From: Pseudomonas donghuensis
GTDB taxonomy: Bacteria; Pseudomonadota; Gammaproteobacteria; Pseudomonadales; Pseudomonadaceae
DNA: 64,000 nt
Assembly (NCBI RefSeq): GCF_000259195.1
Contig: NZ_JH650763.1
Location: 98,592 to 162,591, forward strand
Direction: 5' to 3'
Every line of letters starts with the position of its first letter. Position 1 is the first letter of the stretch. Positions 56,801-64,000 of the stretch are shown piece by piece. The notes beneath the pieces were generated by a model, which saw only the letters and a program-made list of their open reading frames with translations, was not told the DNA's origin and searched no databases. A program made the position numbers and the translations under genes.

Positions 56801-56896
56801 GAAGCGGTCAACGCCTCGAAAAACACCCCGGCTTACACTTTCAAGATCGGGATAGCGGTCCTTGAGCATCGCTTCAACGCGTTGCGCATTAATCAT
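53816..56896 (-). CDS. SMC/Rad50-like ATPase with zinc hook and unusual N-terminal domain
   Basis: A 1026-residue protein. Residues 1-190 form a domain I do not recognise. The ABC head starts at about 200 (RLTIQGFRTH) with Walker A GSNGVGKT (226-233). Long coiled coils flank a CPLC zinc-hook motif near residue 605. The C-terminal head has the signature STGQRAAFAL (about 935) and Walker B LLLFDDPVAHID (about 960). Rad50-like proteins bind DNA ends or structured DNA. The gene overlaps the nitrilase-like gene upstream by four bases (ATGA), so the products are made together. The SMC plus enzyme pairing recalls Lamassu-type defence, where an SMC sensor activates an effector, but the N-terminal domain is different. 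Confidence 0.82.
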   Translation of the reverse strand: MINAQRVEAMLKDRYPDLESVSRGVFRGVDRFGARDYAIRYFDLNDRLATTAESLKSYQEEVLSPMYFSSDVATDLRWNHYLYFVTSDEAAQRGEFGHLKAKIESDREYARKQVVREGEIAGLLANAPAPVPSKALPVDLATTWSNILEQHGLAFILDSDITVPDAVRRIVAGIKDGASRPVSPVALLSAEQEAANCFIKRLTIQGFRTHPEEKEHPLGRVNLIVGSNGVGKTSLLEAIEYAYCGRNRRSSPLLSSTSIVVDLLGAEHKLSSTTDATRLRARHSHWYAKTDLKTVTIQDSFGKFNFLDTDAAVDLSVSASSEQIGTDVTRLMLGATAENLADRLRRVLKQLQDELKDLRRESASNQQMKEAALARLDAIKAAPKLSDSLFLELLAALRSQGWNRVPDEKGQLAALREQIQRAISSTALVRHASINMLHAEPDSALRLLTSLNEEASKAVALDQRAKAGRLAQVNARREAQSAAALSAAAEALLPYARTNFPQIVKQATDCQDRVRSRKARLSTVADVGDRSAIQQFLERSVADAIDSVEMEIDTHQRRLEIAQASLETLEKTQSTMTVLRQRLLGTAQDILQRSADPDHCPLCRTEFEEGQLLARMMADVEGGASEQASFLQAEISSVNESMAEAEAMLALLHPLRSFVGSSDLTVTVAQTLKLIDQERTAFELDRQELDAFRTQAQHLRSNGLSSNDLASKLLNAGMAELSSLEDLERIQSNHKEMLETFQSAEKTAIKETEVVRRECDAMAERLSIEALGDTDRLAKAVKELISDAEAALGARQNLSSILTISTETTAEELALNLAATQQLLVQVDTAVAQEGANNKALNDEAKNIEDLDKKIEGSNTKITRASEADQVLDTLAKQSSGGELASQILAENAAEIARTFANIHMPNEFEIQVSHGKLVIIRRSTGAEVQLDHMSTGQRAAFALSLFLAMNGRLRSGPPLLLFDDPVAHIDDINMLSFLDYLRQLAISGSRQIFFATADTKLAGLFRHKFRFLGEEFKELRLSRTS

Positions 56897-58713
56897 GATC
56901 TGTCCTCTGAAAAATCTACCGGTGATGCACTGGCCGGAACGTCGATGAGATTCATGCCTTCGGGGCCGCGTGCGCCAAAGCGGTTATTTCGTCGAAACAC
57001 CACGCAAAGCCGATCTTGAGCGCGCACGATGATGTCACTCAGTTCCTCTGCGCTCTTACCTGCTGCGCAAGCCTCATTGATTACCTGGTTGGTGATAGCG
57101 GTCCTAAGCTTCTGGTGCATGGCTTCGACCGCTAAATTGTTCGCCTGGTCCGAAAGGTAGACGAGTGTTGCTGGGCCCCGCACGCCAGCGTTTGTTTCGA
57201 CGTTGTGGTGGGGGGAGTTGCGTTTCCATGAAAACTTGAAGCCGTCCGCCAAATCCCGCACTGACGGTGGCCAGGGAACGTCGTTGTGTGCAAGTCCGAT
57301 TGCATCATGAGCACGCTGCAATCTTTGCAGGCGGTATGACGATCCTGGCCGAGTGAGGTCAGCGTCTTGGTGGACCGTCACTCGACGTATCGATTCCTCG
57401 TCCTTGTCTAGATGAACCGCGTCAAGCTCTTTGACTGTGTACCAAGTCGCTGGAGTTCCACGGGGCCCCATGAGAATCTCGATAGCGCGCTCAACCGCAA
57501 GCGGGCTTTCCAGCGAGGCCTGCCGCAAATGTTGAGCAATTGCTTGATATTCCGCTAGGGCGCCGGAGAAACCATCGTCGGCAACCGCACCACTCTGCCA
57601 GCTGTAGTTGTCCTCTCTCCAGGACCAGCGCTCTTCCACTGCGACGAAGTTCTTCGGCGCCAGAGCTTGCTCGCCAGGGAAAAGCAACTTCTGCTTTTGT
57701 AACTGAATGATCTGGCCTTCATAGTTCAGGAAGAACGAATGCCAGCGTTGGGCCAGCAAGCAGTAATAAAGACCTTTGCGATGCAACGAATCAATTATCC
57801 CGTCGTCAGCGCTAAATTTTATGGGCGGTGCGTACCAGGCTGAACCGGCGACATTATTCCAATCCGCATATTTGCCTCCGCTCTTGACCTCTTTGATGTT
57901 CCTGGCCCAGTTCAGGCACAGGAGTTCGACGTGACTGTTCGTTCCCACTGAACAAAGCCTGGTTCGGTAGGCCGCGTAGTCGGTGTGTGCCGGCTTTGGG
58001 TTGAGTTGGATATGAATGAGCAGGCAGTTGGTATGTATTTCGTCGATGTGCTCAGTGAAGTCAAAGGCGTCCGAGCAAATAATCGAGACGAGACTCATCG
58101 AGTTGATGCCACGATTGAAGGCGTATACCGTCTTGCCGAGGCACAATGAGGTTTGCTCTACATCCCGGTAGTCCCTGCATGCCACTGTCTTGAGTTGCGC
58201 GAGAAGGCACAGTACAGGCTGTCCGTCCTGGTTTTGGGCCCAGAAAATGTAGAGGAGCGGGTCGAGGTAACGCCGTTGCGCGGCCTGCCGCGCGTCAAGT
58301 GGTTCATGGTGAAATACGCATTCCCCTGCCGCGTTGTACTGTTGAGCCAACGACTGGAAATCAACCGGAGAGATGCTTTCACATCCAAGCACCCAGATGG
58401 CACCTTGTGGCGGTCGATAGTCTCCTGCCACGATTTCTTCTACGACTGACCAAGGGACGCAATATTCAGGTGCTACCGCCAGGTCAGAATGGCTTTTTGC
58501 CGCGGCGGAAAGAAATCCTCTGCATAAGGCGTGTCCAACGGCGGCGTCTGCGTGGCCGACCCGGACATCATTGGCTTCGACCATACCCGATGGTTGAAGC
58601 AAGATTGCCCTGTAGGGTTCTCGTGCTGGATTCAGGGCTTCCAGACTCATAAGCGTCAGAGGATGCGGCTGCTGACGTAGCACCTCTTCGACGTCTACGA
58701 TGTTTATCGCCAC
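56893..58713 (-). CDS. Nitrilase-fold (carbon-nitrogen hydrolase-like) protein coupled to the SMC ATPase
   Basis: A 606-residue protein. The N-terminal half shows a possible Glu-Lys-Cys nitrilase triad: E83 in LAVAPEYCVP, K175 in LLAQLKTVAC and C213 in SIICSDAFDF. These contexts are close to those of carbon-nitrogen hydrolases, which cleave amides or nitriles. The rest (about 330-606) is not recognised; an Arg/Gln-rich helical part occurs near 470. The ATG at 58713 starts the operon and the stop overlaps the SMC gene. Nitrilase-fold domains in conflict systems could hydrolyse a metabolite or a nucleotide-like signal; which one is unknown. It is divergent from the CHAT protease gene. Confidence 0.75.
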   Translation of the reverse strand: MAINIVDVEEVLRQQPHPLTLMSLEALNPAREPYRAILLQPSGMVEANDVRVGHADAAVGHALCRGFLSAAAKSHSDLAVAPEYCVPWSVVEEIVAGDYRPPQGAIWVLGCESISPVDFQSLAQQYNAAGECVFHHEPLDARQAAQRRYLDPLLYIFWAQNQDGQPVLCLLAQLKTVACRDYRDVEQTSLCLGKTVYAFNRGINSMSLVSIICSDAFDFTEHIDEIHTNCLLIHIQLNPKPAHTDYAAYRTRLCSVGTNSHVELLCLNWARNIKEVKSGGKYADWNNVAGSAWYAPPIKFSADDGIIDSLHRKGLYYCLLAQRWHSFFLNYEGQIIQLQKQKLLFPGEQALAPKNFVAVEERWSWREDNYSWQSGAVADDGFSGALAEYQAIAQHLRQASLESPLAVERAIEILMGPRGTPATWYTVKELDAVHLDKDEESIRRVTVHQDADLTRPGSSYRLQRLQRAHDAIGLAHNDVPWPPSVRDLADGFKFSWKRNSPHHNVETNAGVRGPATLVYLSDQANNLAVEAMHQKLRTAITNQVINEACAAGKSAEELSDIIVRAQDRLCVVFRRNNRFGARGPEGMNLIDVPASASPVDFSEDRS

Positions 58714-59071
58714 ACTGGCTCCTTTCCATGCTGAATGACCTACAACGCTCTCTTAGCGGTCCTGTGAAATACGCGCTTCAAGTCGTGATTATTTTTGCGA
58801 ATCTAGTGTAACAAGTTGCGGCCTTGCATCGAATTGATGCAGAAGCCGAATATACGTGCGCAGTATGCACGGCTGCCGACGCAGCGGGCCAGTGAGATCG
58901 GGCAACCGCTACCGCATCAGTGGATGCCGGCCTGACTTAAGCAAGGTGAGTTGGGCGGACGCTTACCCAGCTCCAGCGCATCGGCGAAGACATCAGCGAA
59001 AAGTTGGATTACACGCCGGGCGTATTCCCCGTACGCTCACGCTGCAAGGATGAAGGTTCTGGAGAATAACT
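58714..59071. other. Divergent promoter region of the nitrilase/SMC and CHAT genes
   Basis: This 358 bp gap separates two divergent genes and must carry both promoters. It includes a single IS66-type end at 58945-58966 (described separately). GGAG at 59059-59062 serves the CHAT gene. Short frames here are not convincing genes. Confidence 0.55.
58945..58966 (-). repeat. Lone IS66-type terminal inverted repeat
   Basis: On the minus strand the 22 bp begins GTAAGCGTCCGCCCAACT and ends CACC. It matches the right end of the palindromic element at 62355-62376 at 20 of 22 positions. GTAAGCG followed by ACTCACC is the form of IS66-family ends. No transposase or partner end is visible nearby, so it is a remnant or a solo end. 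Confidence 0.55.
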
Positions 59072-62000
59072 ATGAGTCAGGAAAACGGCTATTCCAATTG
59101 GGAGTCGAGGATCCAGCAGGGTCTTGCTTTGTGCGATCAGATGCTGGCAAATGGAGAGGTAGGGTCAGCCCTCGCGCATCTCCGCGGTCTGGAGCTTGGA
59201 GGCGAGGTGGATACCAAGGTTGTAGCCATTCAAATGCTTCATCGTGCTGGTTTGGCCGAACAAGCGTATAGAGAGGTCAAGCGCCTGGTACTTCCGGCTG
59301 ATCCCGAACCAGAGGCACTGCTACGGTTGGCCCATGTGTGTGCGGACGCTGGAGCTGACGCTGACGCTAAAAACTTCCTGGACAGAGTCGTCGATGATGC
59401 ATTCCCATTGGACTCTCTCTACATTGCTTCCCGCGTCGCCGAACGAATTGGCGATGCGAATCTTCAGGGACATTTCGAGAAACGCATGATCGATGAACAC
59501 CCCTCCTATAGCGGTGTCCGGAACTTGGTCTTGCAGCGGGCATTAGCCGACGGACGATTCGCCGAGGCAGCAACTGTGCTTCACCCCGATTTCATGAGTT
59601 CGCGCGAGCATCTTTACCATCTGCAGCTGCTTGCAGATTCTGATTCGCTTGATACTGAAGCAATGGTGATACTGGCTGAACGATCATCTGACAAGTTGGT
59701 GCCTTTGGCTATTCTTCGATACCTGCTTGCAAGACATGAGGTGGTGGCCGCGATCAATGTCGCTATCTTGCTCATGGGATCGAAGAAAGAAGAAGAAGTC
59801 AGAGAACTGTTGGCCGTTCTCGACGCATTTCTGCTGAGAAGGGGCTCAATTGACTTCTCCTTGGTTGAGAGCAAGGTTGCGGACATCATCAAGGAGATCG
59901 TTGGCTACTTGGCTGTCCGCCCGGAGCGGGGCTACGTTCGTCAGCGCCTGATAGAGCTGCTGTCGGTTGAGCGTAGTGGCGACATCGGTGTTCCACTCAT
60001 CTTGACGGTTATCTCCGATCTTATTGATGAAGGAGGGCTCATCCTCGGACCAGACATGTATCCGGCGTCTAGTTCGCAGAAGGCGCTAATAGAGAGCAAA
60101 ATCCCAGAAATCTGCCTTCAATGGTTCGTGGATCGCCAGCCATGCATCCCTGGCAAGACCAAGCTTCCACGTGAGTTGATCTCGATCAATCCAGACGTCT
60201 GTATGGCAACCATCTGTACGGTGATGAGTTCGGGGGCGATTGCAATTGAGTCACGCGAGGACGTAGACACCTTGAAGAACTGGCTTCTTCTTGGATGCGG
60301 TGTTGCGCCCCATACGTCTGCGCCTGATTTCTCTACTGTCTTGTTCCGAGTAGCGATGACGCGGCTAGGTAACGCCGGGTACGCGCAGCAGGCCAGAGAC
60401 CTCTGCGAGGAGCAGCTTTCTCAATGTGGTGATTCACGATCCCGGGCCCAAGCCGCATGGTTCAGCATGGCCGATGTCTACAGCCGTCTTCAGGACCGTC
60501 GAACCAGCCTGGTTGCCTTTGCGTGTGCTATTGCGGGCCCCAATATTGGGCAGACACCGTTGACCAGCTTCAATGAAATCAACCTTTGGGTACGGCTGCT
60601 TAGGGAGTCTGGACGGCTTGACCATGCCTTGGACGCACTGGAAATATCTAATAAGGCCTTGCATGCCCGCGGAACCTTTGACAGGGATCGACACCAGCAG
60701 CTTCATATCAGATTGACTATCGAGCTTGAAAGACTTGTTCGCGATCTTCCGGGCCGAGCTGACGAGATCCCAAATCTGCTCCGTCGTGCCGCCGAAGCTG
60801 GTCAGGATGCACTTGATAGAGGTGAGGACGGCGTCCAAGCGATGTCGCTGCTTGGTCAGCTCATCAAGCTTTCCAAGACCTTCAACGTTGAGATCCCGGA
60901 TAGCGCAACTCAAACGATGAAGGTACTCGCTGGCAATGCCTTCTCATCTAAGCCGTTCGTCCAATCGCTGATGGATAGCGAGGATCCTGTTGGCGCGCTT
61001 TGGACGCAGTACACATCTATAGAACCCGCAAAGTTCGCCAACGATGCAGCATATGACTCAATGCTGCTGACGGTCGCTGCCAGGATGGTGCTGACCCTTG
61101 AACGCAATAGCGTAGAGCCTGATGAGCTGTTTCTGCCGTTTGAGCTTCTGGCCGACAGAGGCGTCGCAGCTCCGGGATGGACGCGACACCCAAGGCCCCC
61201 GCACGCATTCGGGTCCCCTTCGGAGATTGTGGAGGTAGCCGAACATCTGCGTGGACATGGGATAGCCTTGGTGCTGGCCGCGTTCGACAACCTCGGTCAG
61301 CTAGTTTCCCTCAGGTATGAGGAAGGCCAGTTCACTCTTGTGGAAGAGCAGGAGTTCATCTACGAAAGCTTCAAGAGATGGTCTAGGTTGTACCCATATG
61401 ACTACTGCAAGGATGTGGGAACGCAGAGTTGGGAAAAGGAGCACGTCATGCAACAATCCCTAGCCGAGTGCAAATGGCAGACACTCCCGTCGAGCGCAAC
61501 CCTGGTCGTGATGGAGTCAGAGCTGCGTTCGATGCCGAGCAATCTGCTATGGACCAACAATGGCTTCTTCGGAGCCTCTCAACCTGTTGGTGCTGCACCG
61601 TCTATGGCTTGGCTCGCAGAGTCGTTCAGGCGCCGTCCTGCTGCCGTGCCGCGACTGTACGCCTGGATATCCAATGCAGGCGATCAGACACAGACCCTCA
61701 ACGTGCTACTCGGTTATCTGCAAGGGGAGTTCGAGGAATACGGGGTGGTACTGGATACCAGCAACCAGCCGCCCGCAACACTTGCAGGCTCGGACTTGGT
61801 GTTTATAGCTGCCCATGGACAGGTCTCCCCTGAGGGCAACTACTTCCATACCTTGAATGATGAGGGGTCGCTGAAGGTCCCTGCTGATGTGGTCGCAACA
61901 GCTGTTCGCGACTCGCGTGTGGCGGTGCTGTTTGTCTGCAGCGGTGGCCGTTCGGACAAGGTGCCGGACGCTAACACCACGAGTGGCTTGGCTAAGGAGC

Positions 62001-62212
62001 TTCTTTCTAATGGGTGTTCGACGGTCATTGCCTCGCCTTGGCCGGTCGAAGCAATGGTCGCAGCCAGCTGGGCGCCAAAGTTCCTAAAGCACTGGAAGTC
62101 AGGCAAGACCGCCATTCAGGCCTGCCATGATGCCAACAAGGAAATTAGTGGTGATCCTTCTCGAACTTTGGCGATGAATCTTTACGGAGATCCCTGTCAG
62201 ACCTGGTCGTAG
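59072..62212 (+). CDS. TPR-like repeat protein with C-terminal CHAT (caspase-like) protease domain
   Basis: A 1046-residue protein, ATG at 59072 with GGAGA six bases upstream. Residues 1-650 are helical and repeat-rich (for example AIQMLHRAGLAEQAYREVKR and ARDLCEEQLSQCGDSRSRAQ), as in TPR arrays. The C-terminal CHAT domain has the catalytic histidine H915 in FIAAHGQ and cysteine C956 in LFVCSGG, followed by GLAKELLSNGCSTVIASPWP. The His-Cys spacing of 41 fits CHAT peptidases. TPR-CHAT proteins act as proteases switched on by partner proteins, for example with type III-E CRISPR effectors; no such partner is here. Its gene faces the nitrilase/SMC operon, which is the likely trigger. Confidence 0.85.
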   Translation: MSQENGYSNWESRIQQGLALCDQMLANGEVGSALAHLRGLELGGEVDTKVVAIQMLHRAGLAEQAYREVKRLVLPADPEPEALLRLAHVCADAGADADAKNFLDRVVDDAFPLDSLYIASRVAERIGDANLQGHFEKRMIDEHPSYSGVRNLVLQRALADGRFAEAATVLHPDFMSSREHLYHLQLLADSDSLDTEAMVILAERSSDKLVPLAILRYLLARHEVVAAINVAILLMGSKKEEEVRELLAVLDAFLLRRGSIDFSLVESKVADIIKEIVGYLAVRPERGYVRQRLIELLSVERSGDIGVPLILTVISDLIDEGGLILGPDMYPASSSQKALIESKIPEICLQWFVDRQPCIPGKTKLPRELISINPDVCMATICTVMSSGAIAIESREDVDTLKNWLLLGCGVAPHTSAPDFSTVLFRVAMTRLGNAGYAQQARDLCEEQLSQCGDSRSRAQAAWFSMADVYSRLQDRRTSLVAFACAIAGPNIGQTPLTSFNEINLWVRLLRESGRLDHALDALEISNKALHARGTFDRDRHQQLHIRLTIELERLVRDLPGRADEIPNLLRRAAEAGQDALDRGEDGVQAMSLLGQLIKLSKTFNVEIPDSATQTMKVLAGNAFSSKPFVQSLMDSEDPVGALWTQYTSIEPAKFANDAAYDSMLLTVAARMVLTLERNSVEPDELFLPFELLADRGVAAPGWTRHPRPPHAFGSPSEIVEVAEHLRGHGIALVLAAFDNLGQLVSLRYEEGQFTLVEEQEFIYESFKRWSRLYPYDYCKDVGTQSWEKEHVMQQSLAECKWQTLPSSATLVVMESELRSMPSNLLWTNNGFFGASQPVGAAPSMAWLAESFRRRPAAVPRLYAWISNAGDQTQTLNVLLGYLQGEFEEYGVVLDTSNQPPATLAGSDLVFIAAHGQVSPEGNYFHTLNDEGSLKVPADVVATAVRDSRVAVLFVCSGGRSDKVPDANTTSGLAKELLSNGCSTVIASPWPVEAMVAASWAPKFLKHWKSGKTAIQACHDANKEISGDPSRTLAMNLYGDPCQTWS

Positions 62213-62255
62213 CCCAGTGGCGCTAACGCTTTTTGGATTGTGCAGGCGAACGTTT

Positions 62256-62376
62256 GTAAGCGTACGGCGGACACCTACCCGATCCCAAGCATAAGGGTGA
62301 TGGTGTCCACCTAAAAATACGTGGATACCATCACCCTTATGCTTGGGATCGGAGGGTGAGTTCGCCGGACGCTTAC
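62256..62376. mobile_element. 121 bp palindromic MITE-like element with IS66-type ends
   Basis: The left end begins GTAAGCGTACGGCGGAC at 62256; the right end, read on the minus strand, begins GTAAGCGTCCGGCGAACT at 62376. Inside, 62281-62310 and 62321-62350 form a 30 bp inverted repeat with one mismatch around a 10 base loop. The transcript would fold into a very long hairpin. No coding capacity and no target-site duplication were found. The ends identify it as a derivative of the IS66 family; it may also end transcription of the CHAT gene. Confidence 0.68.
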
Positions 62377-62520
62377 TATGGGTCTACCCGTGGCAGTTCT
62401 AGATGGCAAATAACAAAAGCCAATGCTGAGGGTCAGAGAGAGCGAAGCATTAATTTTTCCGGAAGGAGCGGAGCATTTGTAGGTTCTCAAATGGTAACAA
62501 GTCCCTTTCTCGCTCCCTAC
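62377..62520. other. Short gap between the palindromic element and the HEAT-like gene
   Basis: No gene or motif is supported; it lies between two convergent genes. Confidence 0.5.
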
Positions 62521-64000
62521 TCATTCCGAGATTCGCTCGCCTAGCCGCTTACGCGCGTACTCCCGCAGCGCAACCGAGCCTAAATCGTCGAGGACCGAGA
62601 ACGGCAGCAGCTCTGATGTATCGAGTATCCGGCGCGCGGGGTGGCCGGGTTCAAGGAGGTCTAGAATTTGATCGGCGATTTTACGATCACGTGTTGCCAT
62701 TGCGCTTGCGCCGACAAGGAGTAGGACTTGGCGACGGTTGACGCTAGCAACGCTGGTGAAAAGTTTCAGGGCGACGTCGGAGGTAGCGTGCGCGCCGACT
62801 AAATGGGCTGCGTGAGCGGCCAATATCGGCGGTAAATCAGTCAGAAAGGTTGGGGCTAGATGCTCGGTGACGCTCGGATCGAGGATTGCCGCATCAGCGA
62901 GCGCTACGAGAGCATCGAGGCGGATCCATCGTGACTCTCTGAGACTGACGAGGTTCGAGATCTTCTGCTGGATCTTGGAGCTGCACTTATTCGCTGCGAC
63001 TATCAGAGCGATTTGGCTGAGGGCTCTGTCGCTGGTAGTACTGGCAAGATCAAGGAGCATTTCGCCGACGGGATCCACCAAAGATGCATAGTTTGCGAGA
63101 GCAATCACCGCCTCTTGGGCAATGGTGTAAGTATCCCGGACAGAAGTATGGTAATCGGCACTTGACCATTGGTCGTGCGTCAATCCTAGAAGTGTCTTCT
63201 GGTGATCGGGGTGCGGCCTCTCGCGGATGACCGAAACAACTGCACGCCGTACTCTTGCGCTGGGGTCGGATGACAAAGCCAAAAGAGATGCGGGCAGCGG
63301 ATCTGACAAGGATGATGCAAGGTGGAGGAGCGCGGCGTGCCGGGCATCCGCCCGATTGTGCCGCAGCGAGCGCTCGACCAGCGCGATGTCGCCGATCTCA
63401 ATCGCCACTTTAGTCGCCGCGAGAGCATCATCCTTACTCTTCGCGATTGCGAGCCAGAACTCGACGCCCGGCGCAGCATTGCCACCATTCGCAACGATCA
63501 CTGGCACGACTAGGCCGAGCGTTTCCGAATCTAGTCCCAGGACGTTCTCGGTTAGAATCTTGAGCGCGTTAGGCCCCACACTTCCAGGGCCACTGTGGTC
63601 CGACGGGAAAGCACTGATGATTTCGACTAGCTCGACTGGAAGGTGGTCGGTGATCTGTTCCCGCGCTGCCGCTCGATCCTTGACATTGATCTGGTAGCTG
63701 GCGCGGTCGATATCGGCGAGCAACATAAGCTGCTTGCTAGGCTTAGCGGAAAGGCTGTTGATCTCGTTGACCAGAAGACCTGGCACTCTAGCTAATGCAG
63801 TCTGAGTGAGCGCCTTGCGTAGGTCGACTGCCATCACACCATCCGCAATCCTTCTCGCTAGCCTATGAACGACTTCAGGCAGCCAATTTTGCCCGAGAGC
63901 CTCCCAGACCTCGGGTTCGGCATCAAGCTCCTTCGCACACGTGACGATAGCGTCGAATTCGGCAGGCGAGGCATGAGTGTTGTTCAAGCGCAGATCTCGC
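62521..64000 (-). CDS. HEAT-like helical repeat protein, 5' end beyond window
   Basis: The frame is open from the right edge to the stop at 62521, at least 492 residues; the first start codon inside the window is a TTG at 63987, so the true start is probably outside. The protein is a series of Ala/Leu-rich helical pairs, such as NRADARHAALLHLASSLSDP and SSDPSARVRRAVVSVIRERP, as in HEAT or DUF2336 proteins. Such scaffolds bind proteins or nucleic acids. Its direction is convergent with the CHAT gene, with the palindromic element in between. No enzymatic motif is visible. Confidence 0.65.
   Translation of the reverse strand, partial: RDLRLNNTHASPAEFDAIVTCAKELDAEPEVWEALGQNWLPEVVHRLARRIADGVMAVDLRKALTQTALARVPGLLVNEINSLSAKPSKQLMLLADIDRASYQINVKDRAAAREQITDHLPVELVEIISAFPSDHSGPGSVGPNALKILTENVLGLDSETLGLVVPVIVANGGNAAPGVEFWLAIAKSKDDALAATKVAIEIGDIALVERSLRHNRADARHAALLHLASSLSDPLPASLLALSSDPSARVRRAVVSVIRERPHPDHQKTLLGLTHDQWSSADYHTSVRDTYTIAQEAVIALANYASLVDPVGEMLLDLASTTSDRALSQIALIVAANKCSSKIQQKISNLVSLRESRWIRLDALVALADAAILDPSVTEHLAPTFLTDLPPILAAHAAHLVGAHATSDVALKLFTSVASVNRRQVLLLVGASAMATRDRKIADQILDLLEPGHPARRILDTSELLPFSVLDDLGSVALREYARKRLGERISE

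Larger units (their letters stand above)
38466..64000. mobile_element. Tn7-like genomic island downstream of glmS (far end not in window)
   Basis: The island starts just after the attTn7 site. It contains tnsA, tnsB and tnsC in the Tn7 order and direction relative to glmS, plus two TniQ/TnsD-family genes. Cargo genes are less GC-rich and more varied in codon use than the core genes to the left, with visibly AT-rich patches near 40250-40400 and 42000-42060. I searched by eye for an inverted copy of the 38488-38526 repeats in the right part of the window and did not find one, so the distal end probably lies beyond 64000. The exact left terminus (between about 38466 and 38488) could not be fixed because no clear TGT...ACA pair is visible. 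Confidence 0.8.

Overview
This window is the chromosomal replication-origin region of a Pseudomonas, most like the P. putida group. The order rpmH-dnaA-dnaN-recF-gyrB on one side and rnpA-yidD-yidC-mnmE-mnmG-rsmG-parA-parB-atp-glmU-glmS on the other is the Pseudomonas oriC arrangement, and the housekeeping proteins read as typical Pseudomonas orthologues. No rRNA, tRNA or CRISPR array was seen.

Layout. (1) 1-4166: an MHS-type MFS transporter cut by the left edge, a GMC oxidoreductase, and a divergent LysR regulator. (2) 4171-8752: a sulfide/sulfane-sulfur detoxification cluster, tauE-like exporter, type II sulfide:quinone oxidoreductase and persulfide dioxygenase-like MBL protein, divergent from a FisR-type sigma-54 activator. 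(3) 8908-11336: a DUF3300 lipoprotein and a DUF2950 protein. (4) 11425-18223: gyrB, recF, dnaN and dnaA leftward, with two parS sites inside recF, then oriC. (5) 18224-26896: rpmH, rnpA, yidD, yidC, mnmE, a second oriC-like non-coding block, mnmG, rsmG, parA, parB. (6) 27046-34162: the nine-gene ATP synthase operon. (7) 34286-38455: glmU, a DeoR-type regulator and glmS, ending in the attTn7 recognition site.

(8) From just after glmS to the right edge lies a Tn7-like genomic island. It carries tnsA-tnsB-tnsC in overlapping order and two different TniQ/TnsD-family proteins, one in each orientation. Its far end was not found and is probably outside the window. The cargo includes a decayed DUF2384 antitoxin, a frameshifted small zinc-ribbon gene, an orphan YefM-like antitoxin, a nucleoid-associated (NA37) protein paired with a membrane protein, a Fic protein with an inhibitory helix, a GIY-YIG-like protein, and a divergent module. 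That module is a nitrilase-like protein plus an SMC/Rad50-like ATPase (overlapping genes), facing a 1046-residue TPR-like CHAT protease. Mobile-element remnants bound it: a CTAG-flanked MITE and an IS66-type palindromic element. A HEAT-like protein runs off the right edge.

The best candidate for an undescribed system is the nitrilase/SMC-CHAT module at 53816-62212. Its parts resemble sensor, enzyme and protease components of known anti-phage systems, but I do not recognise the combination. The two-gene NA37/membrane pair is a second candidate.
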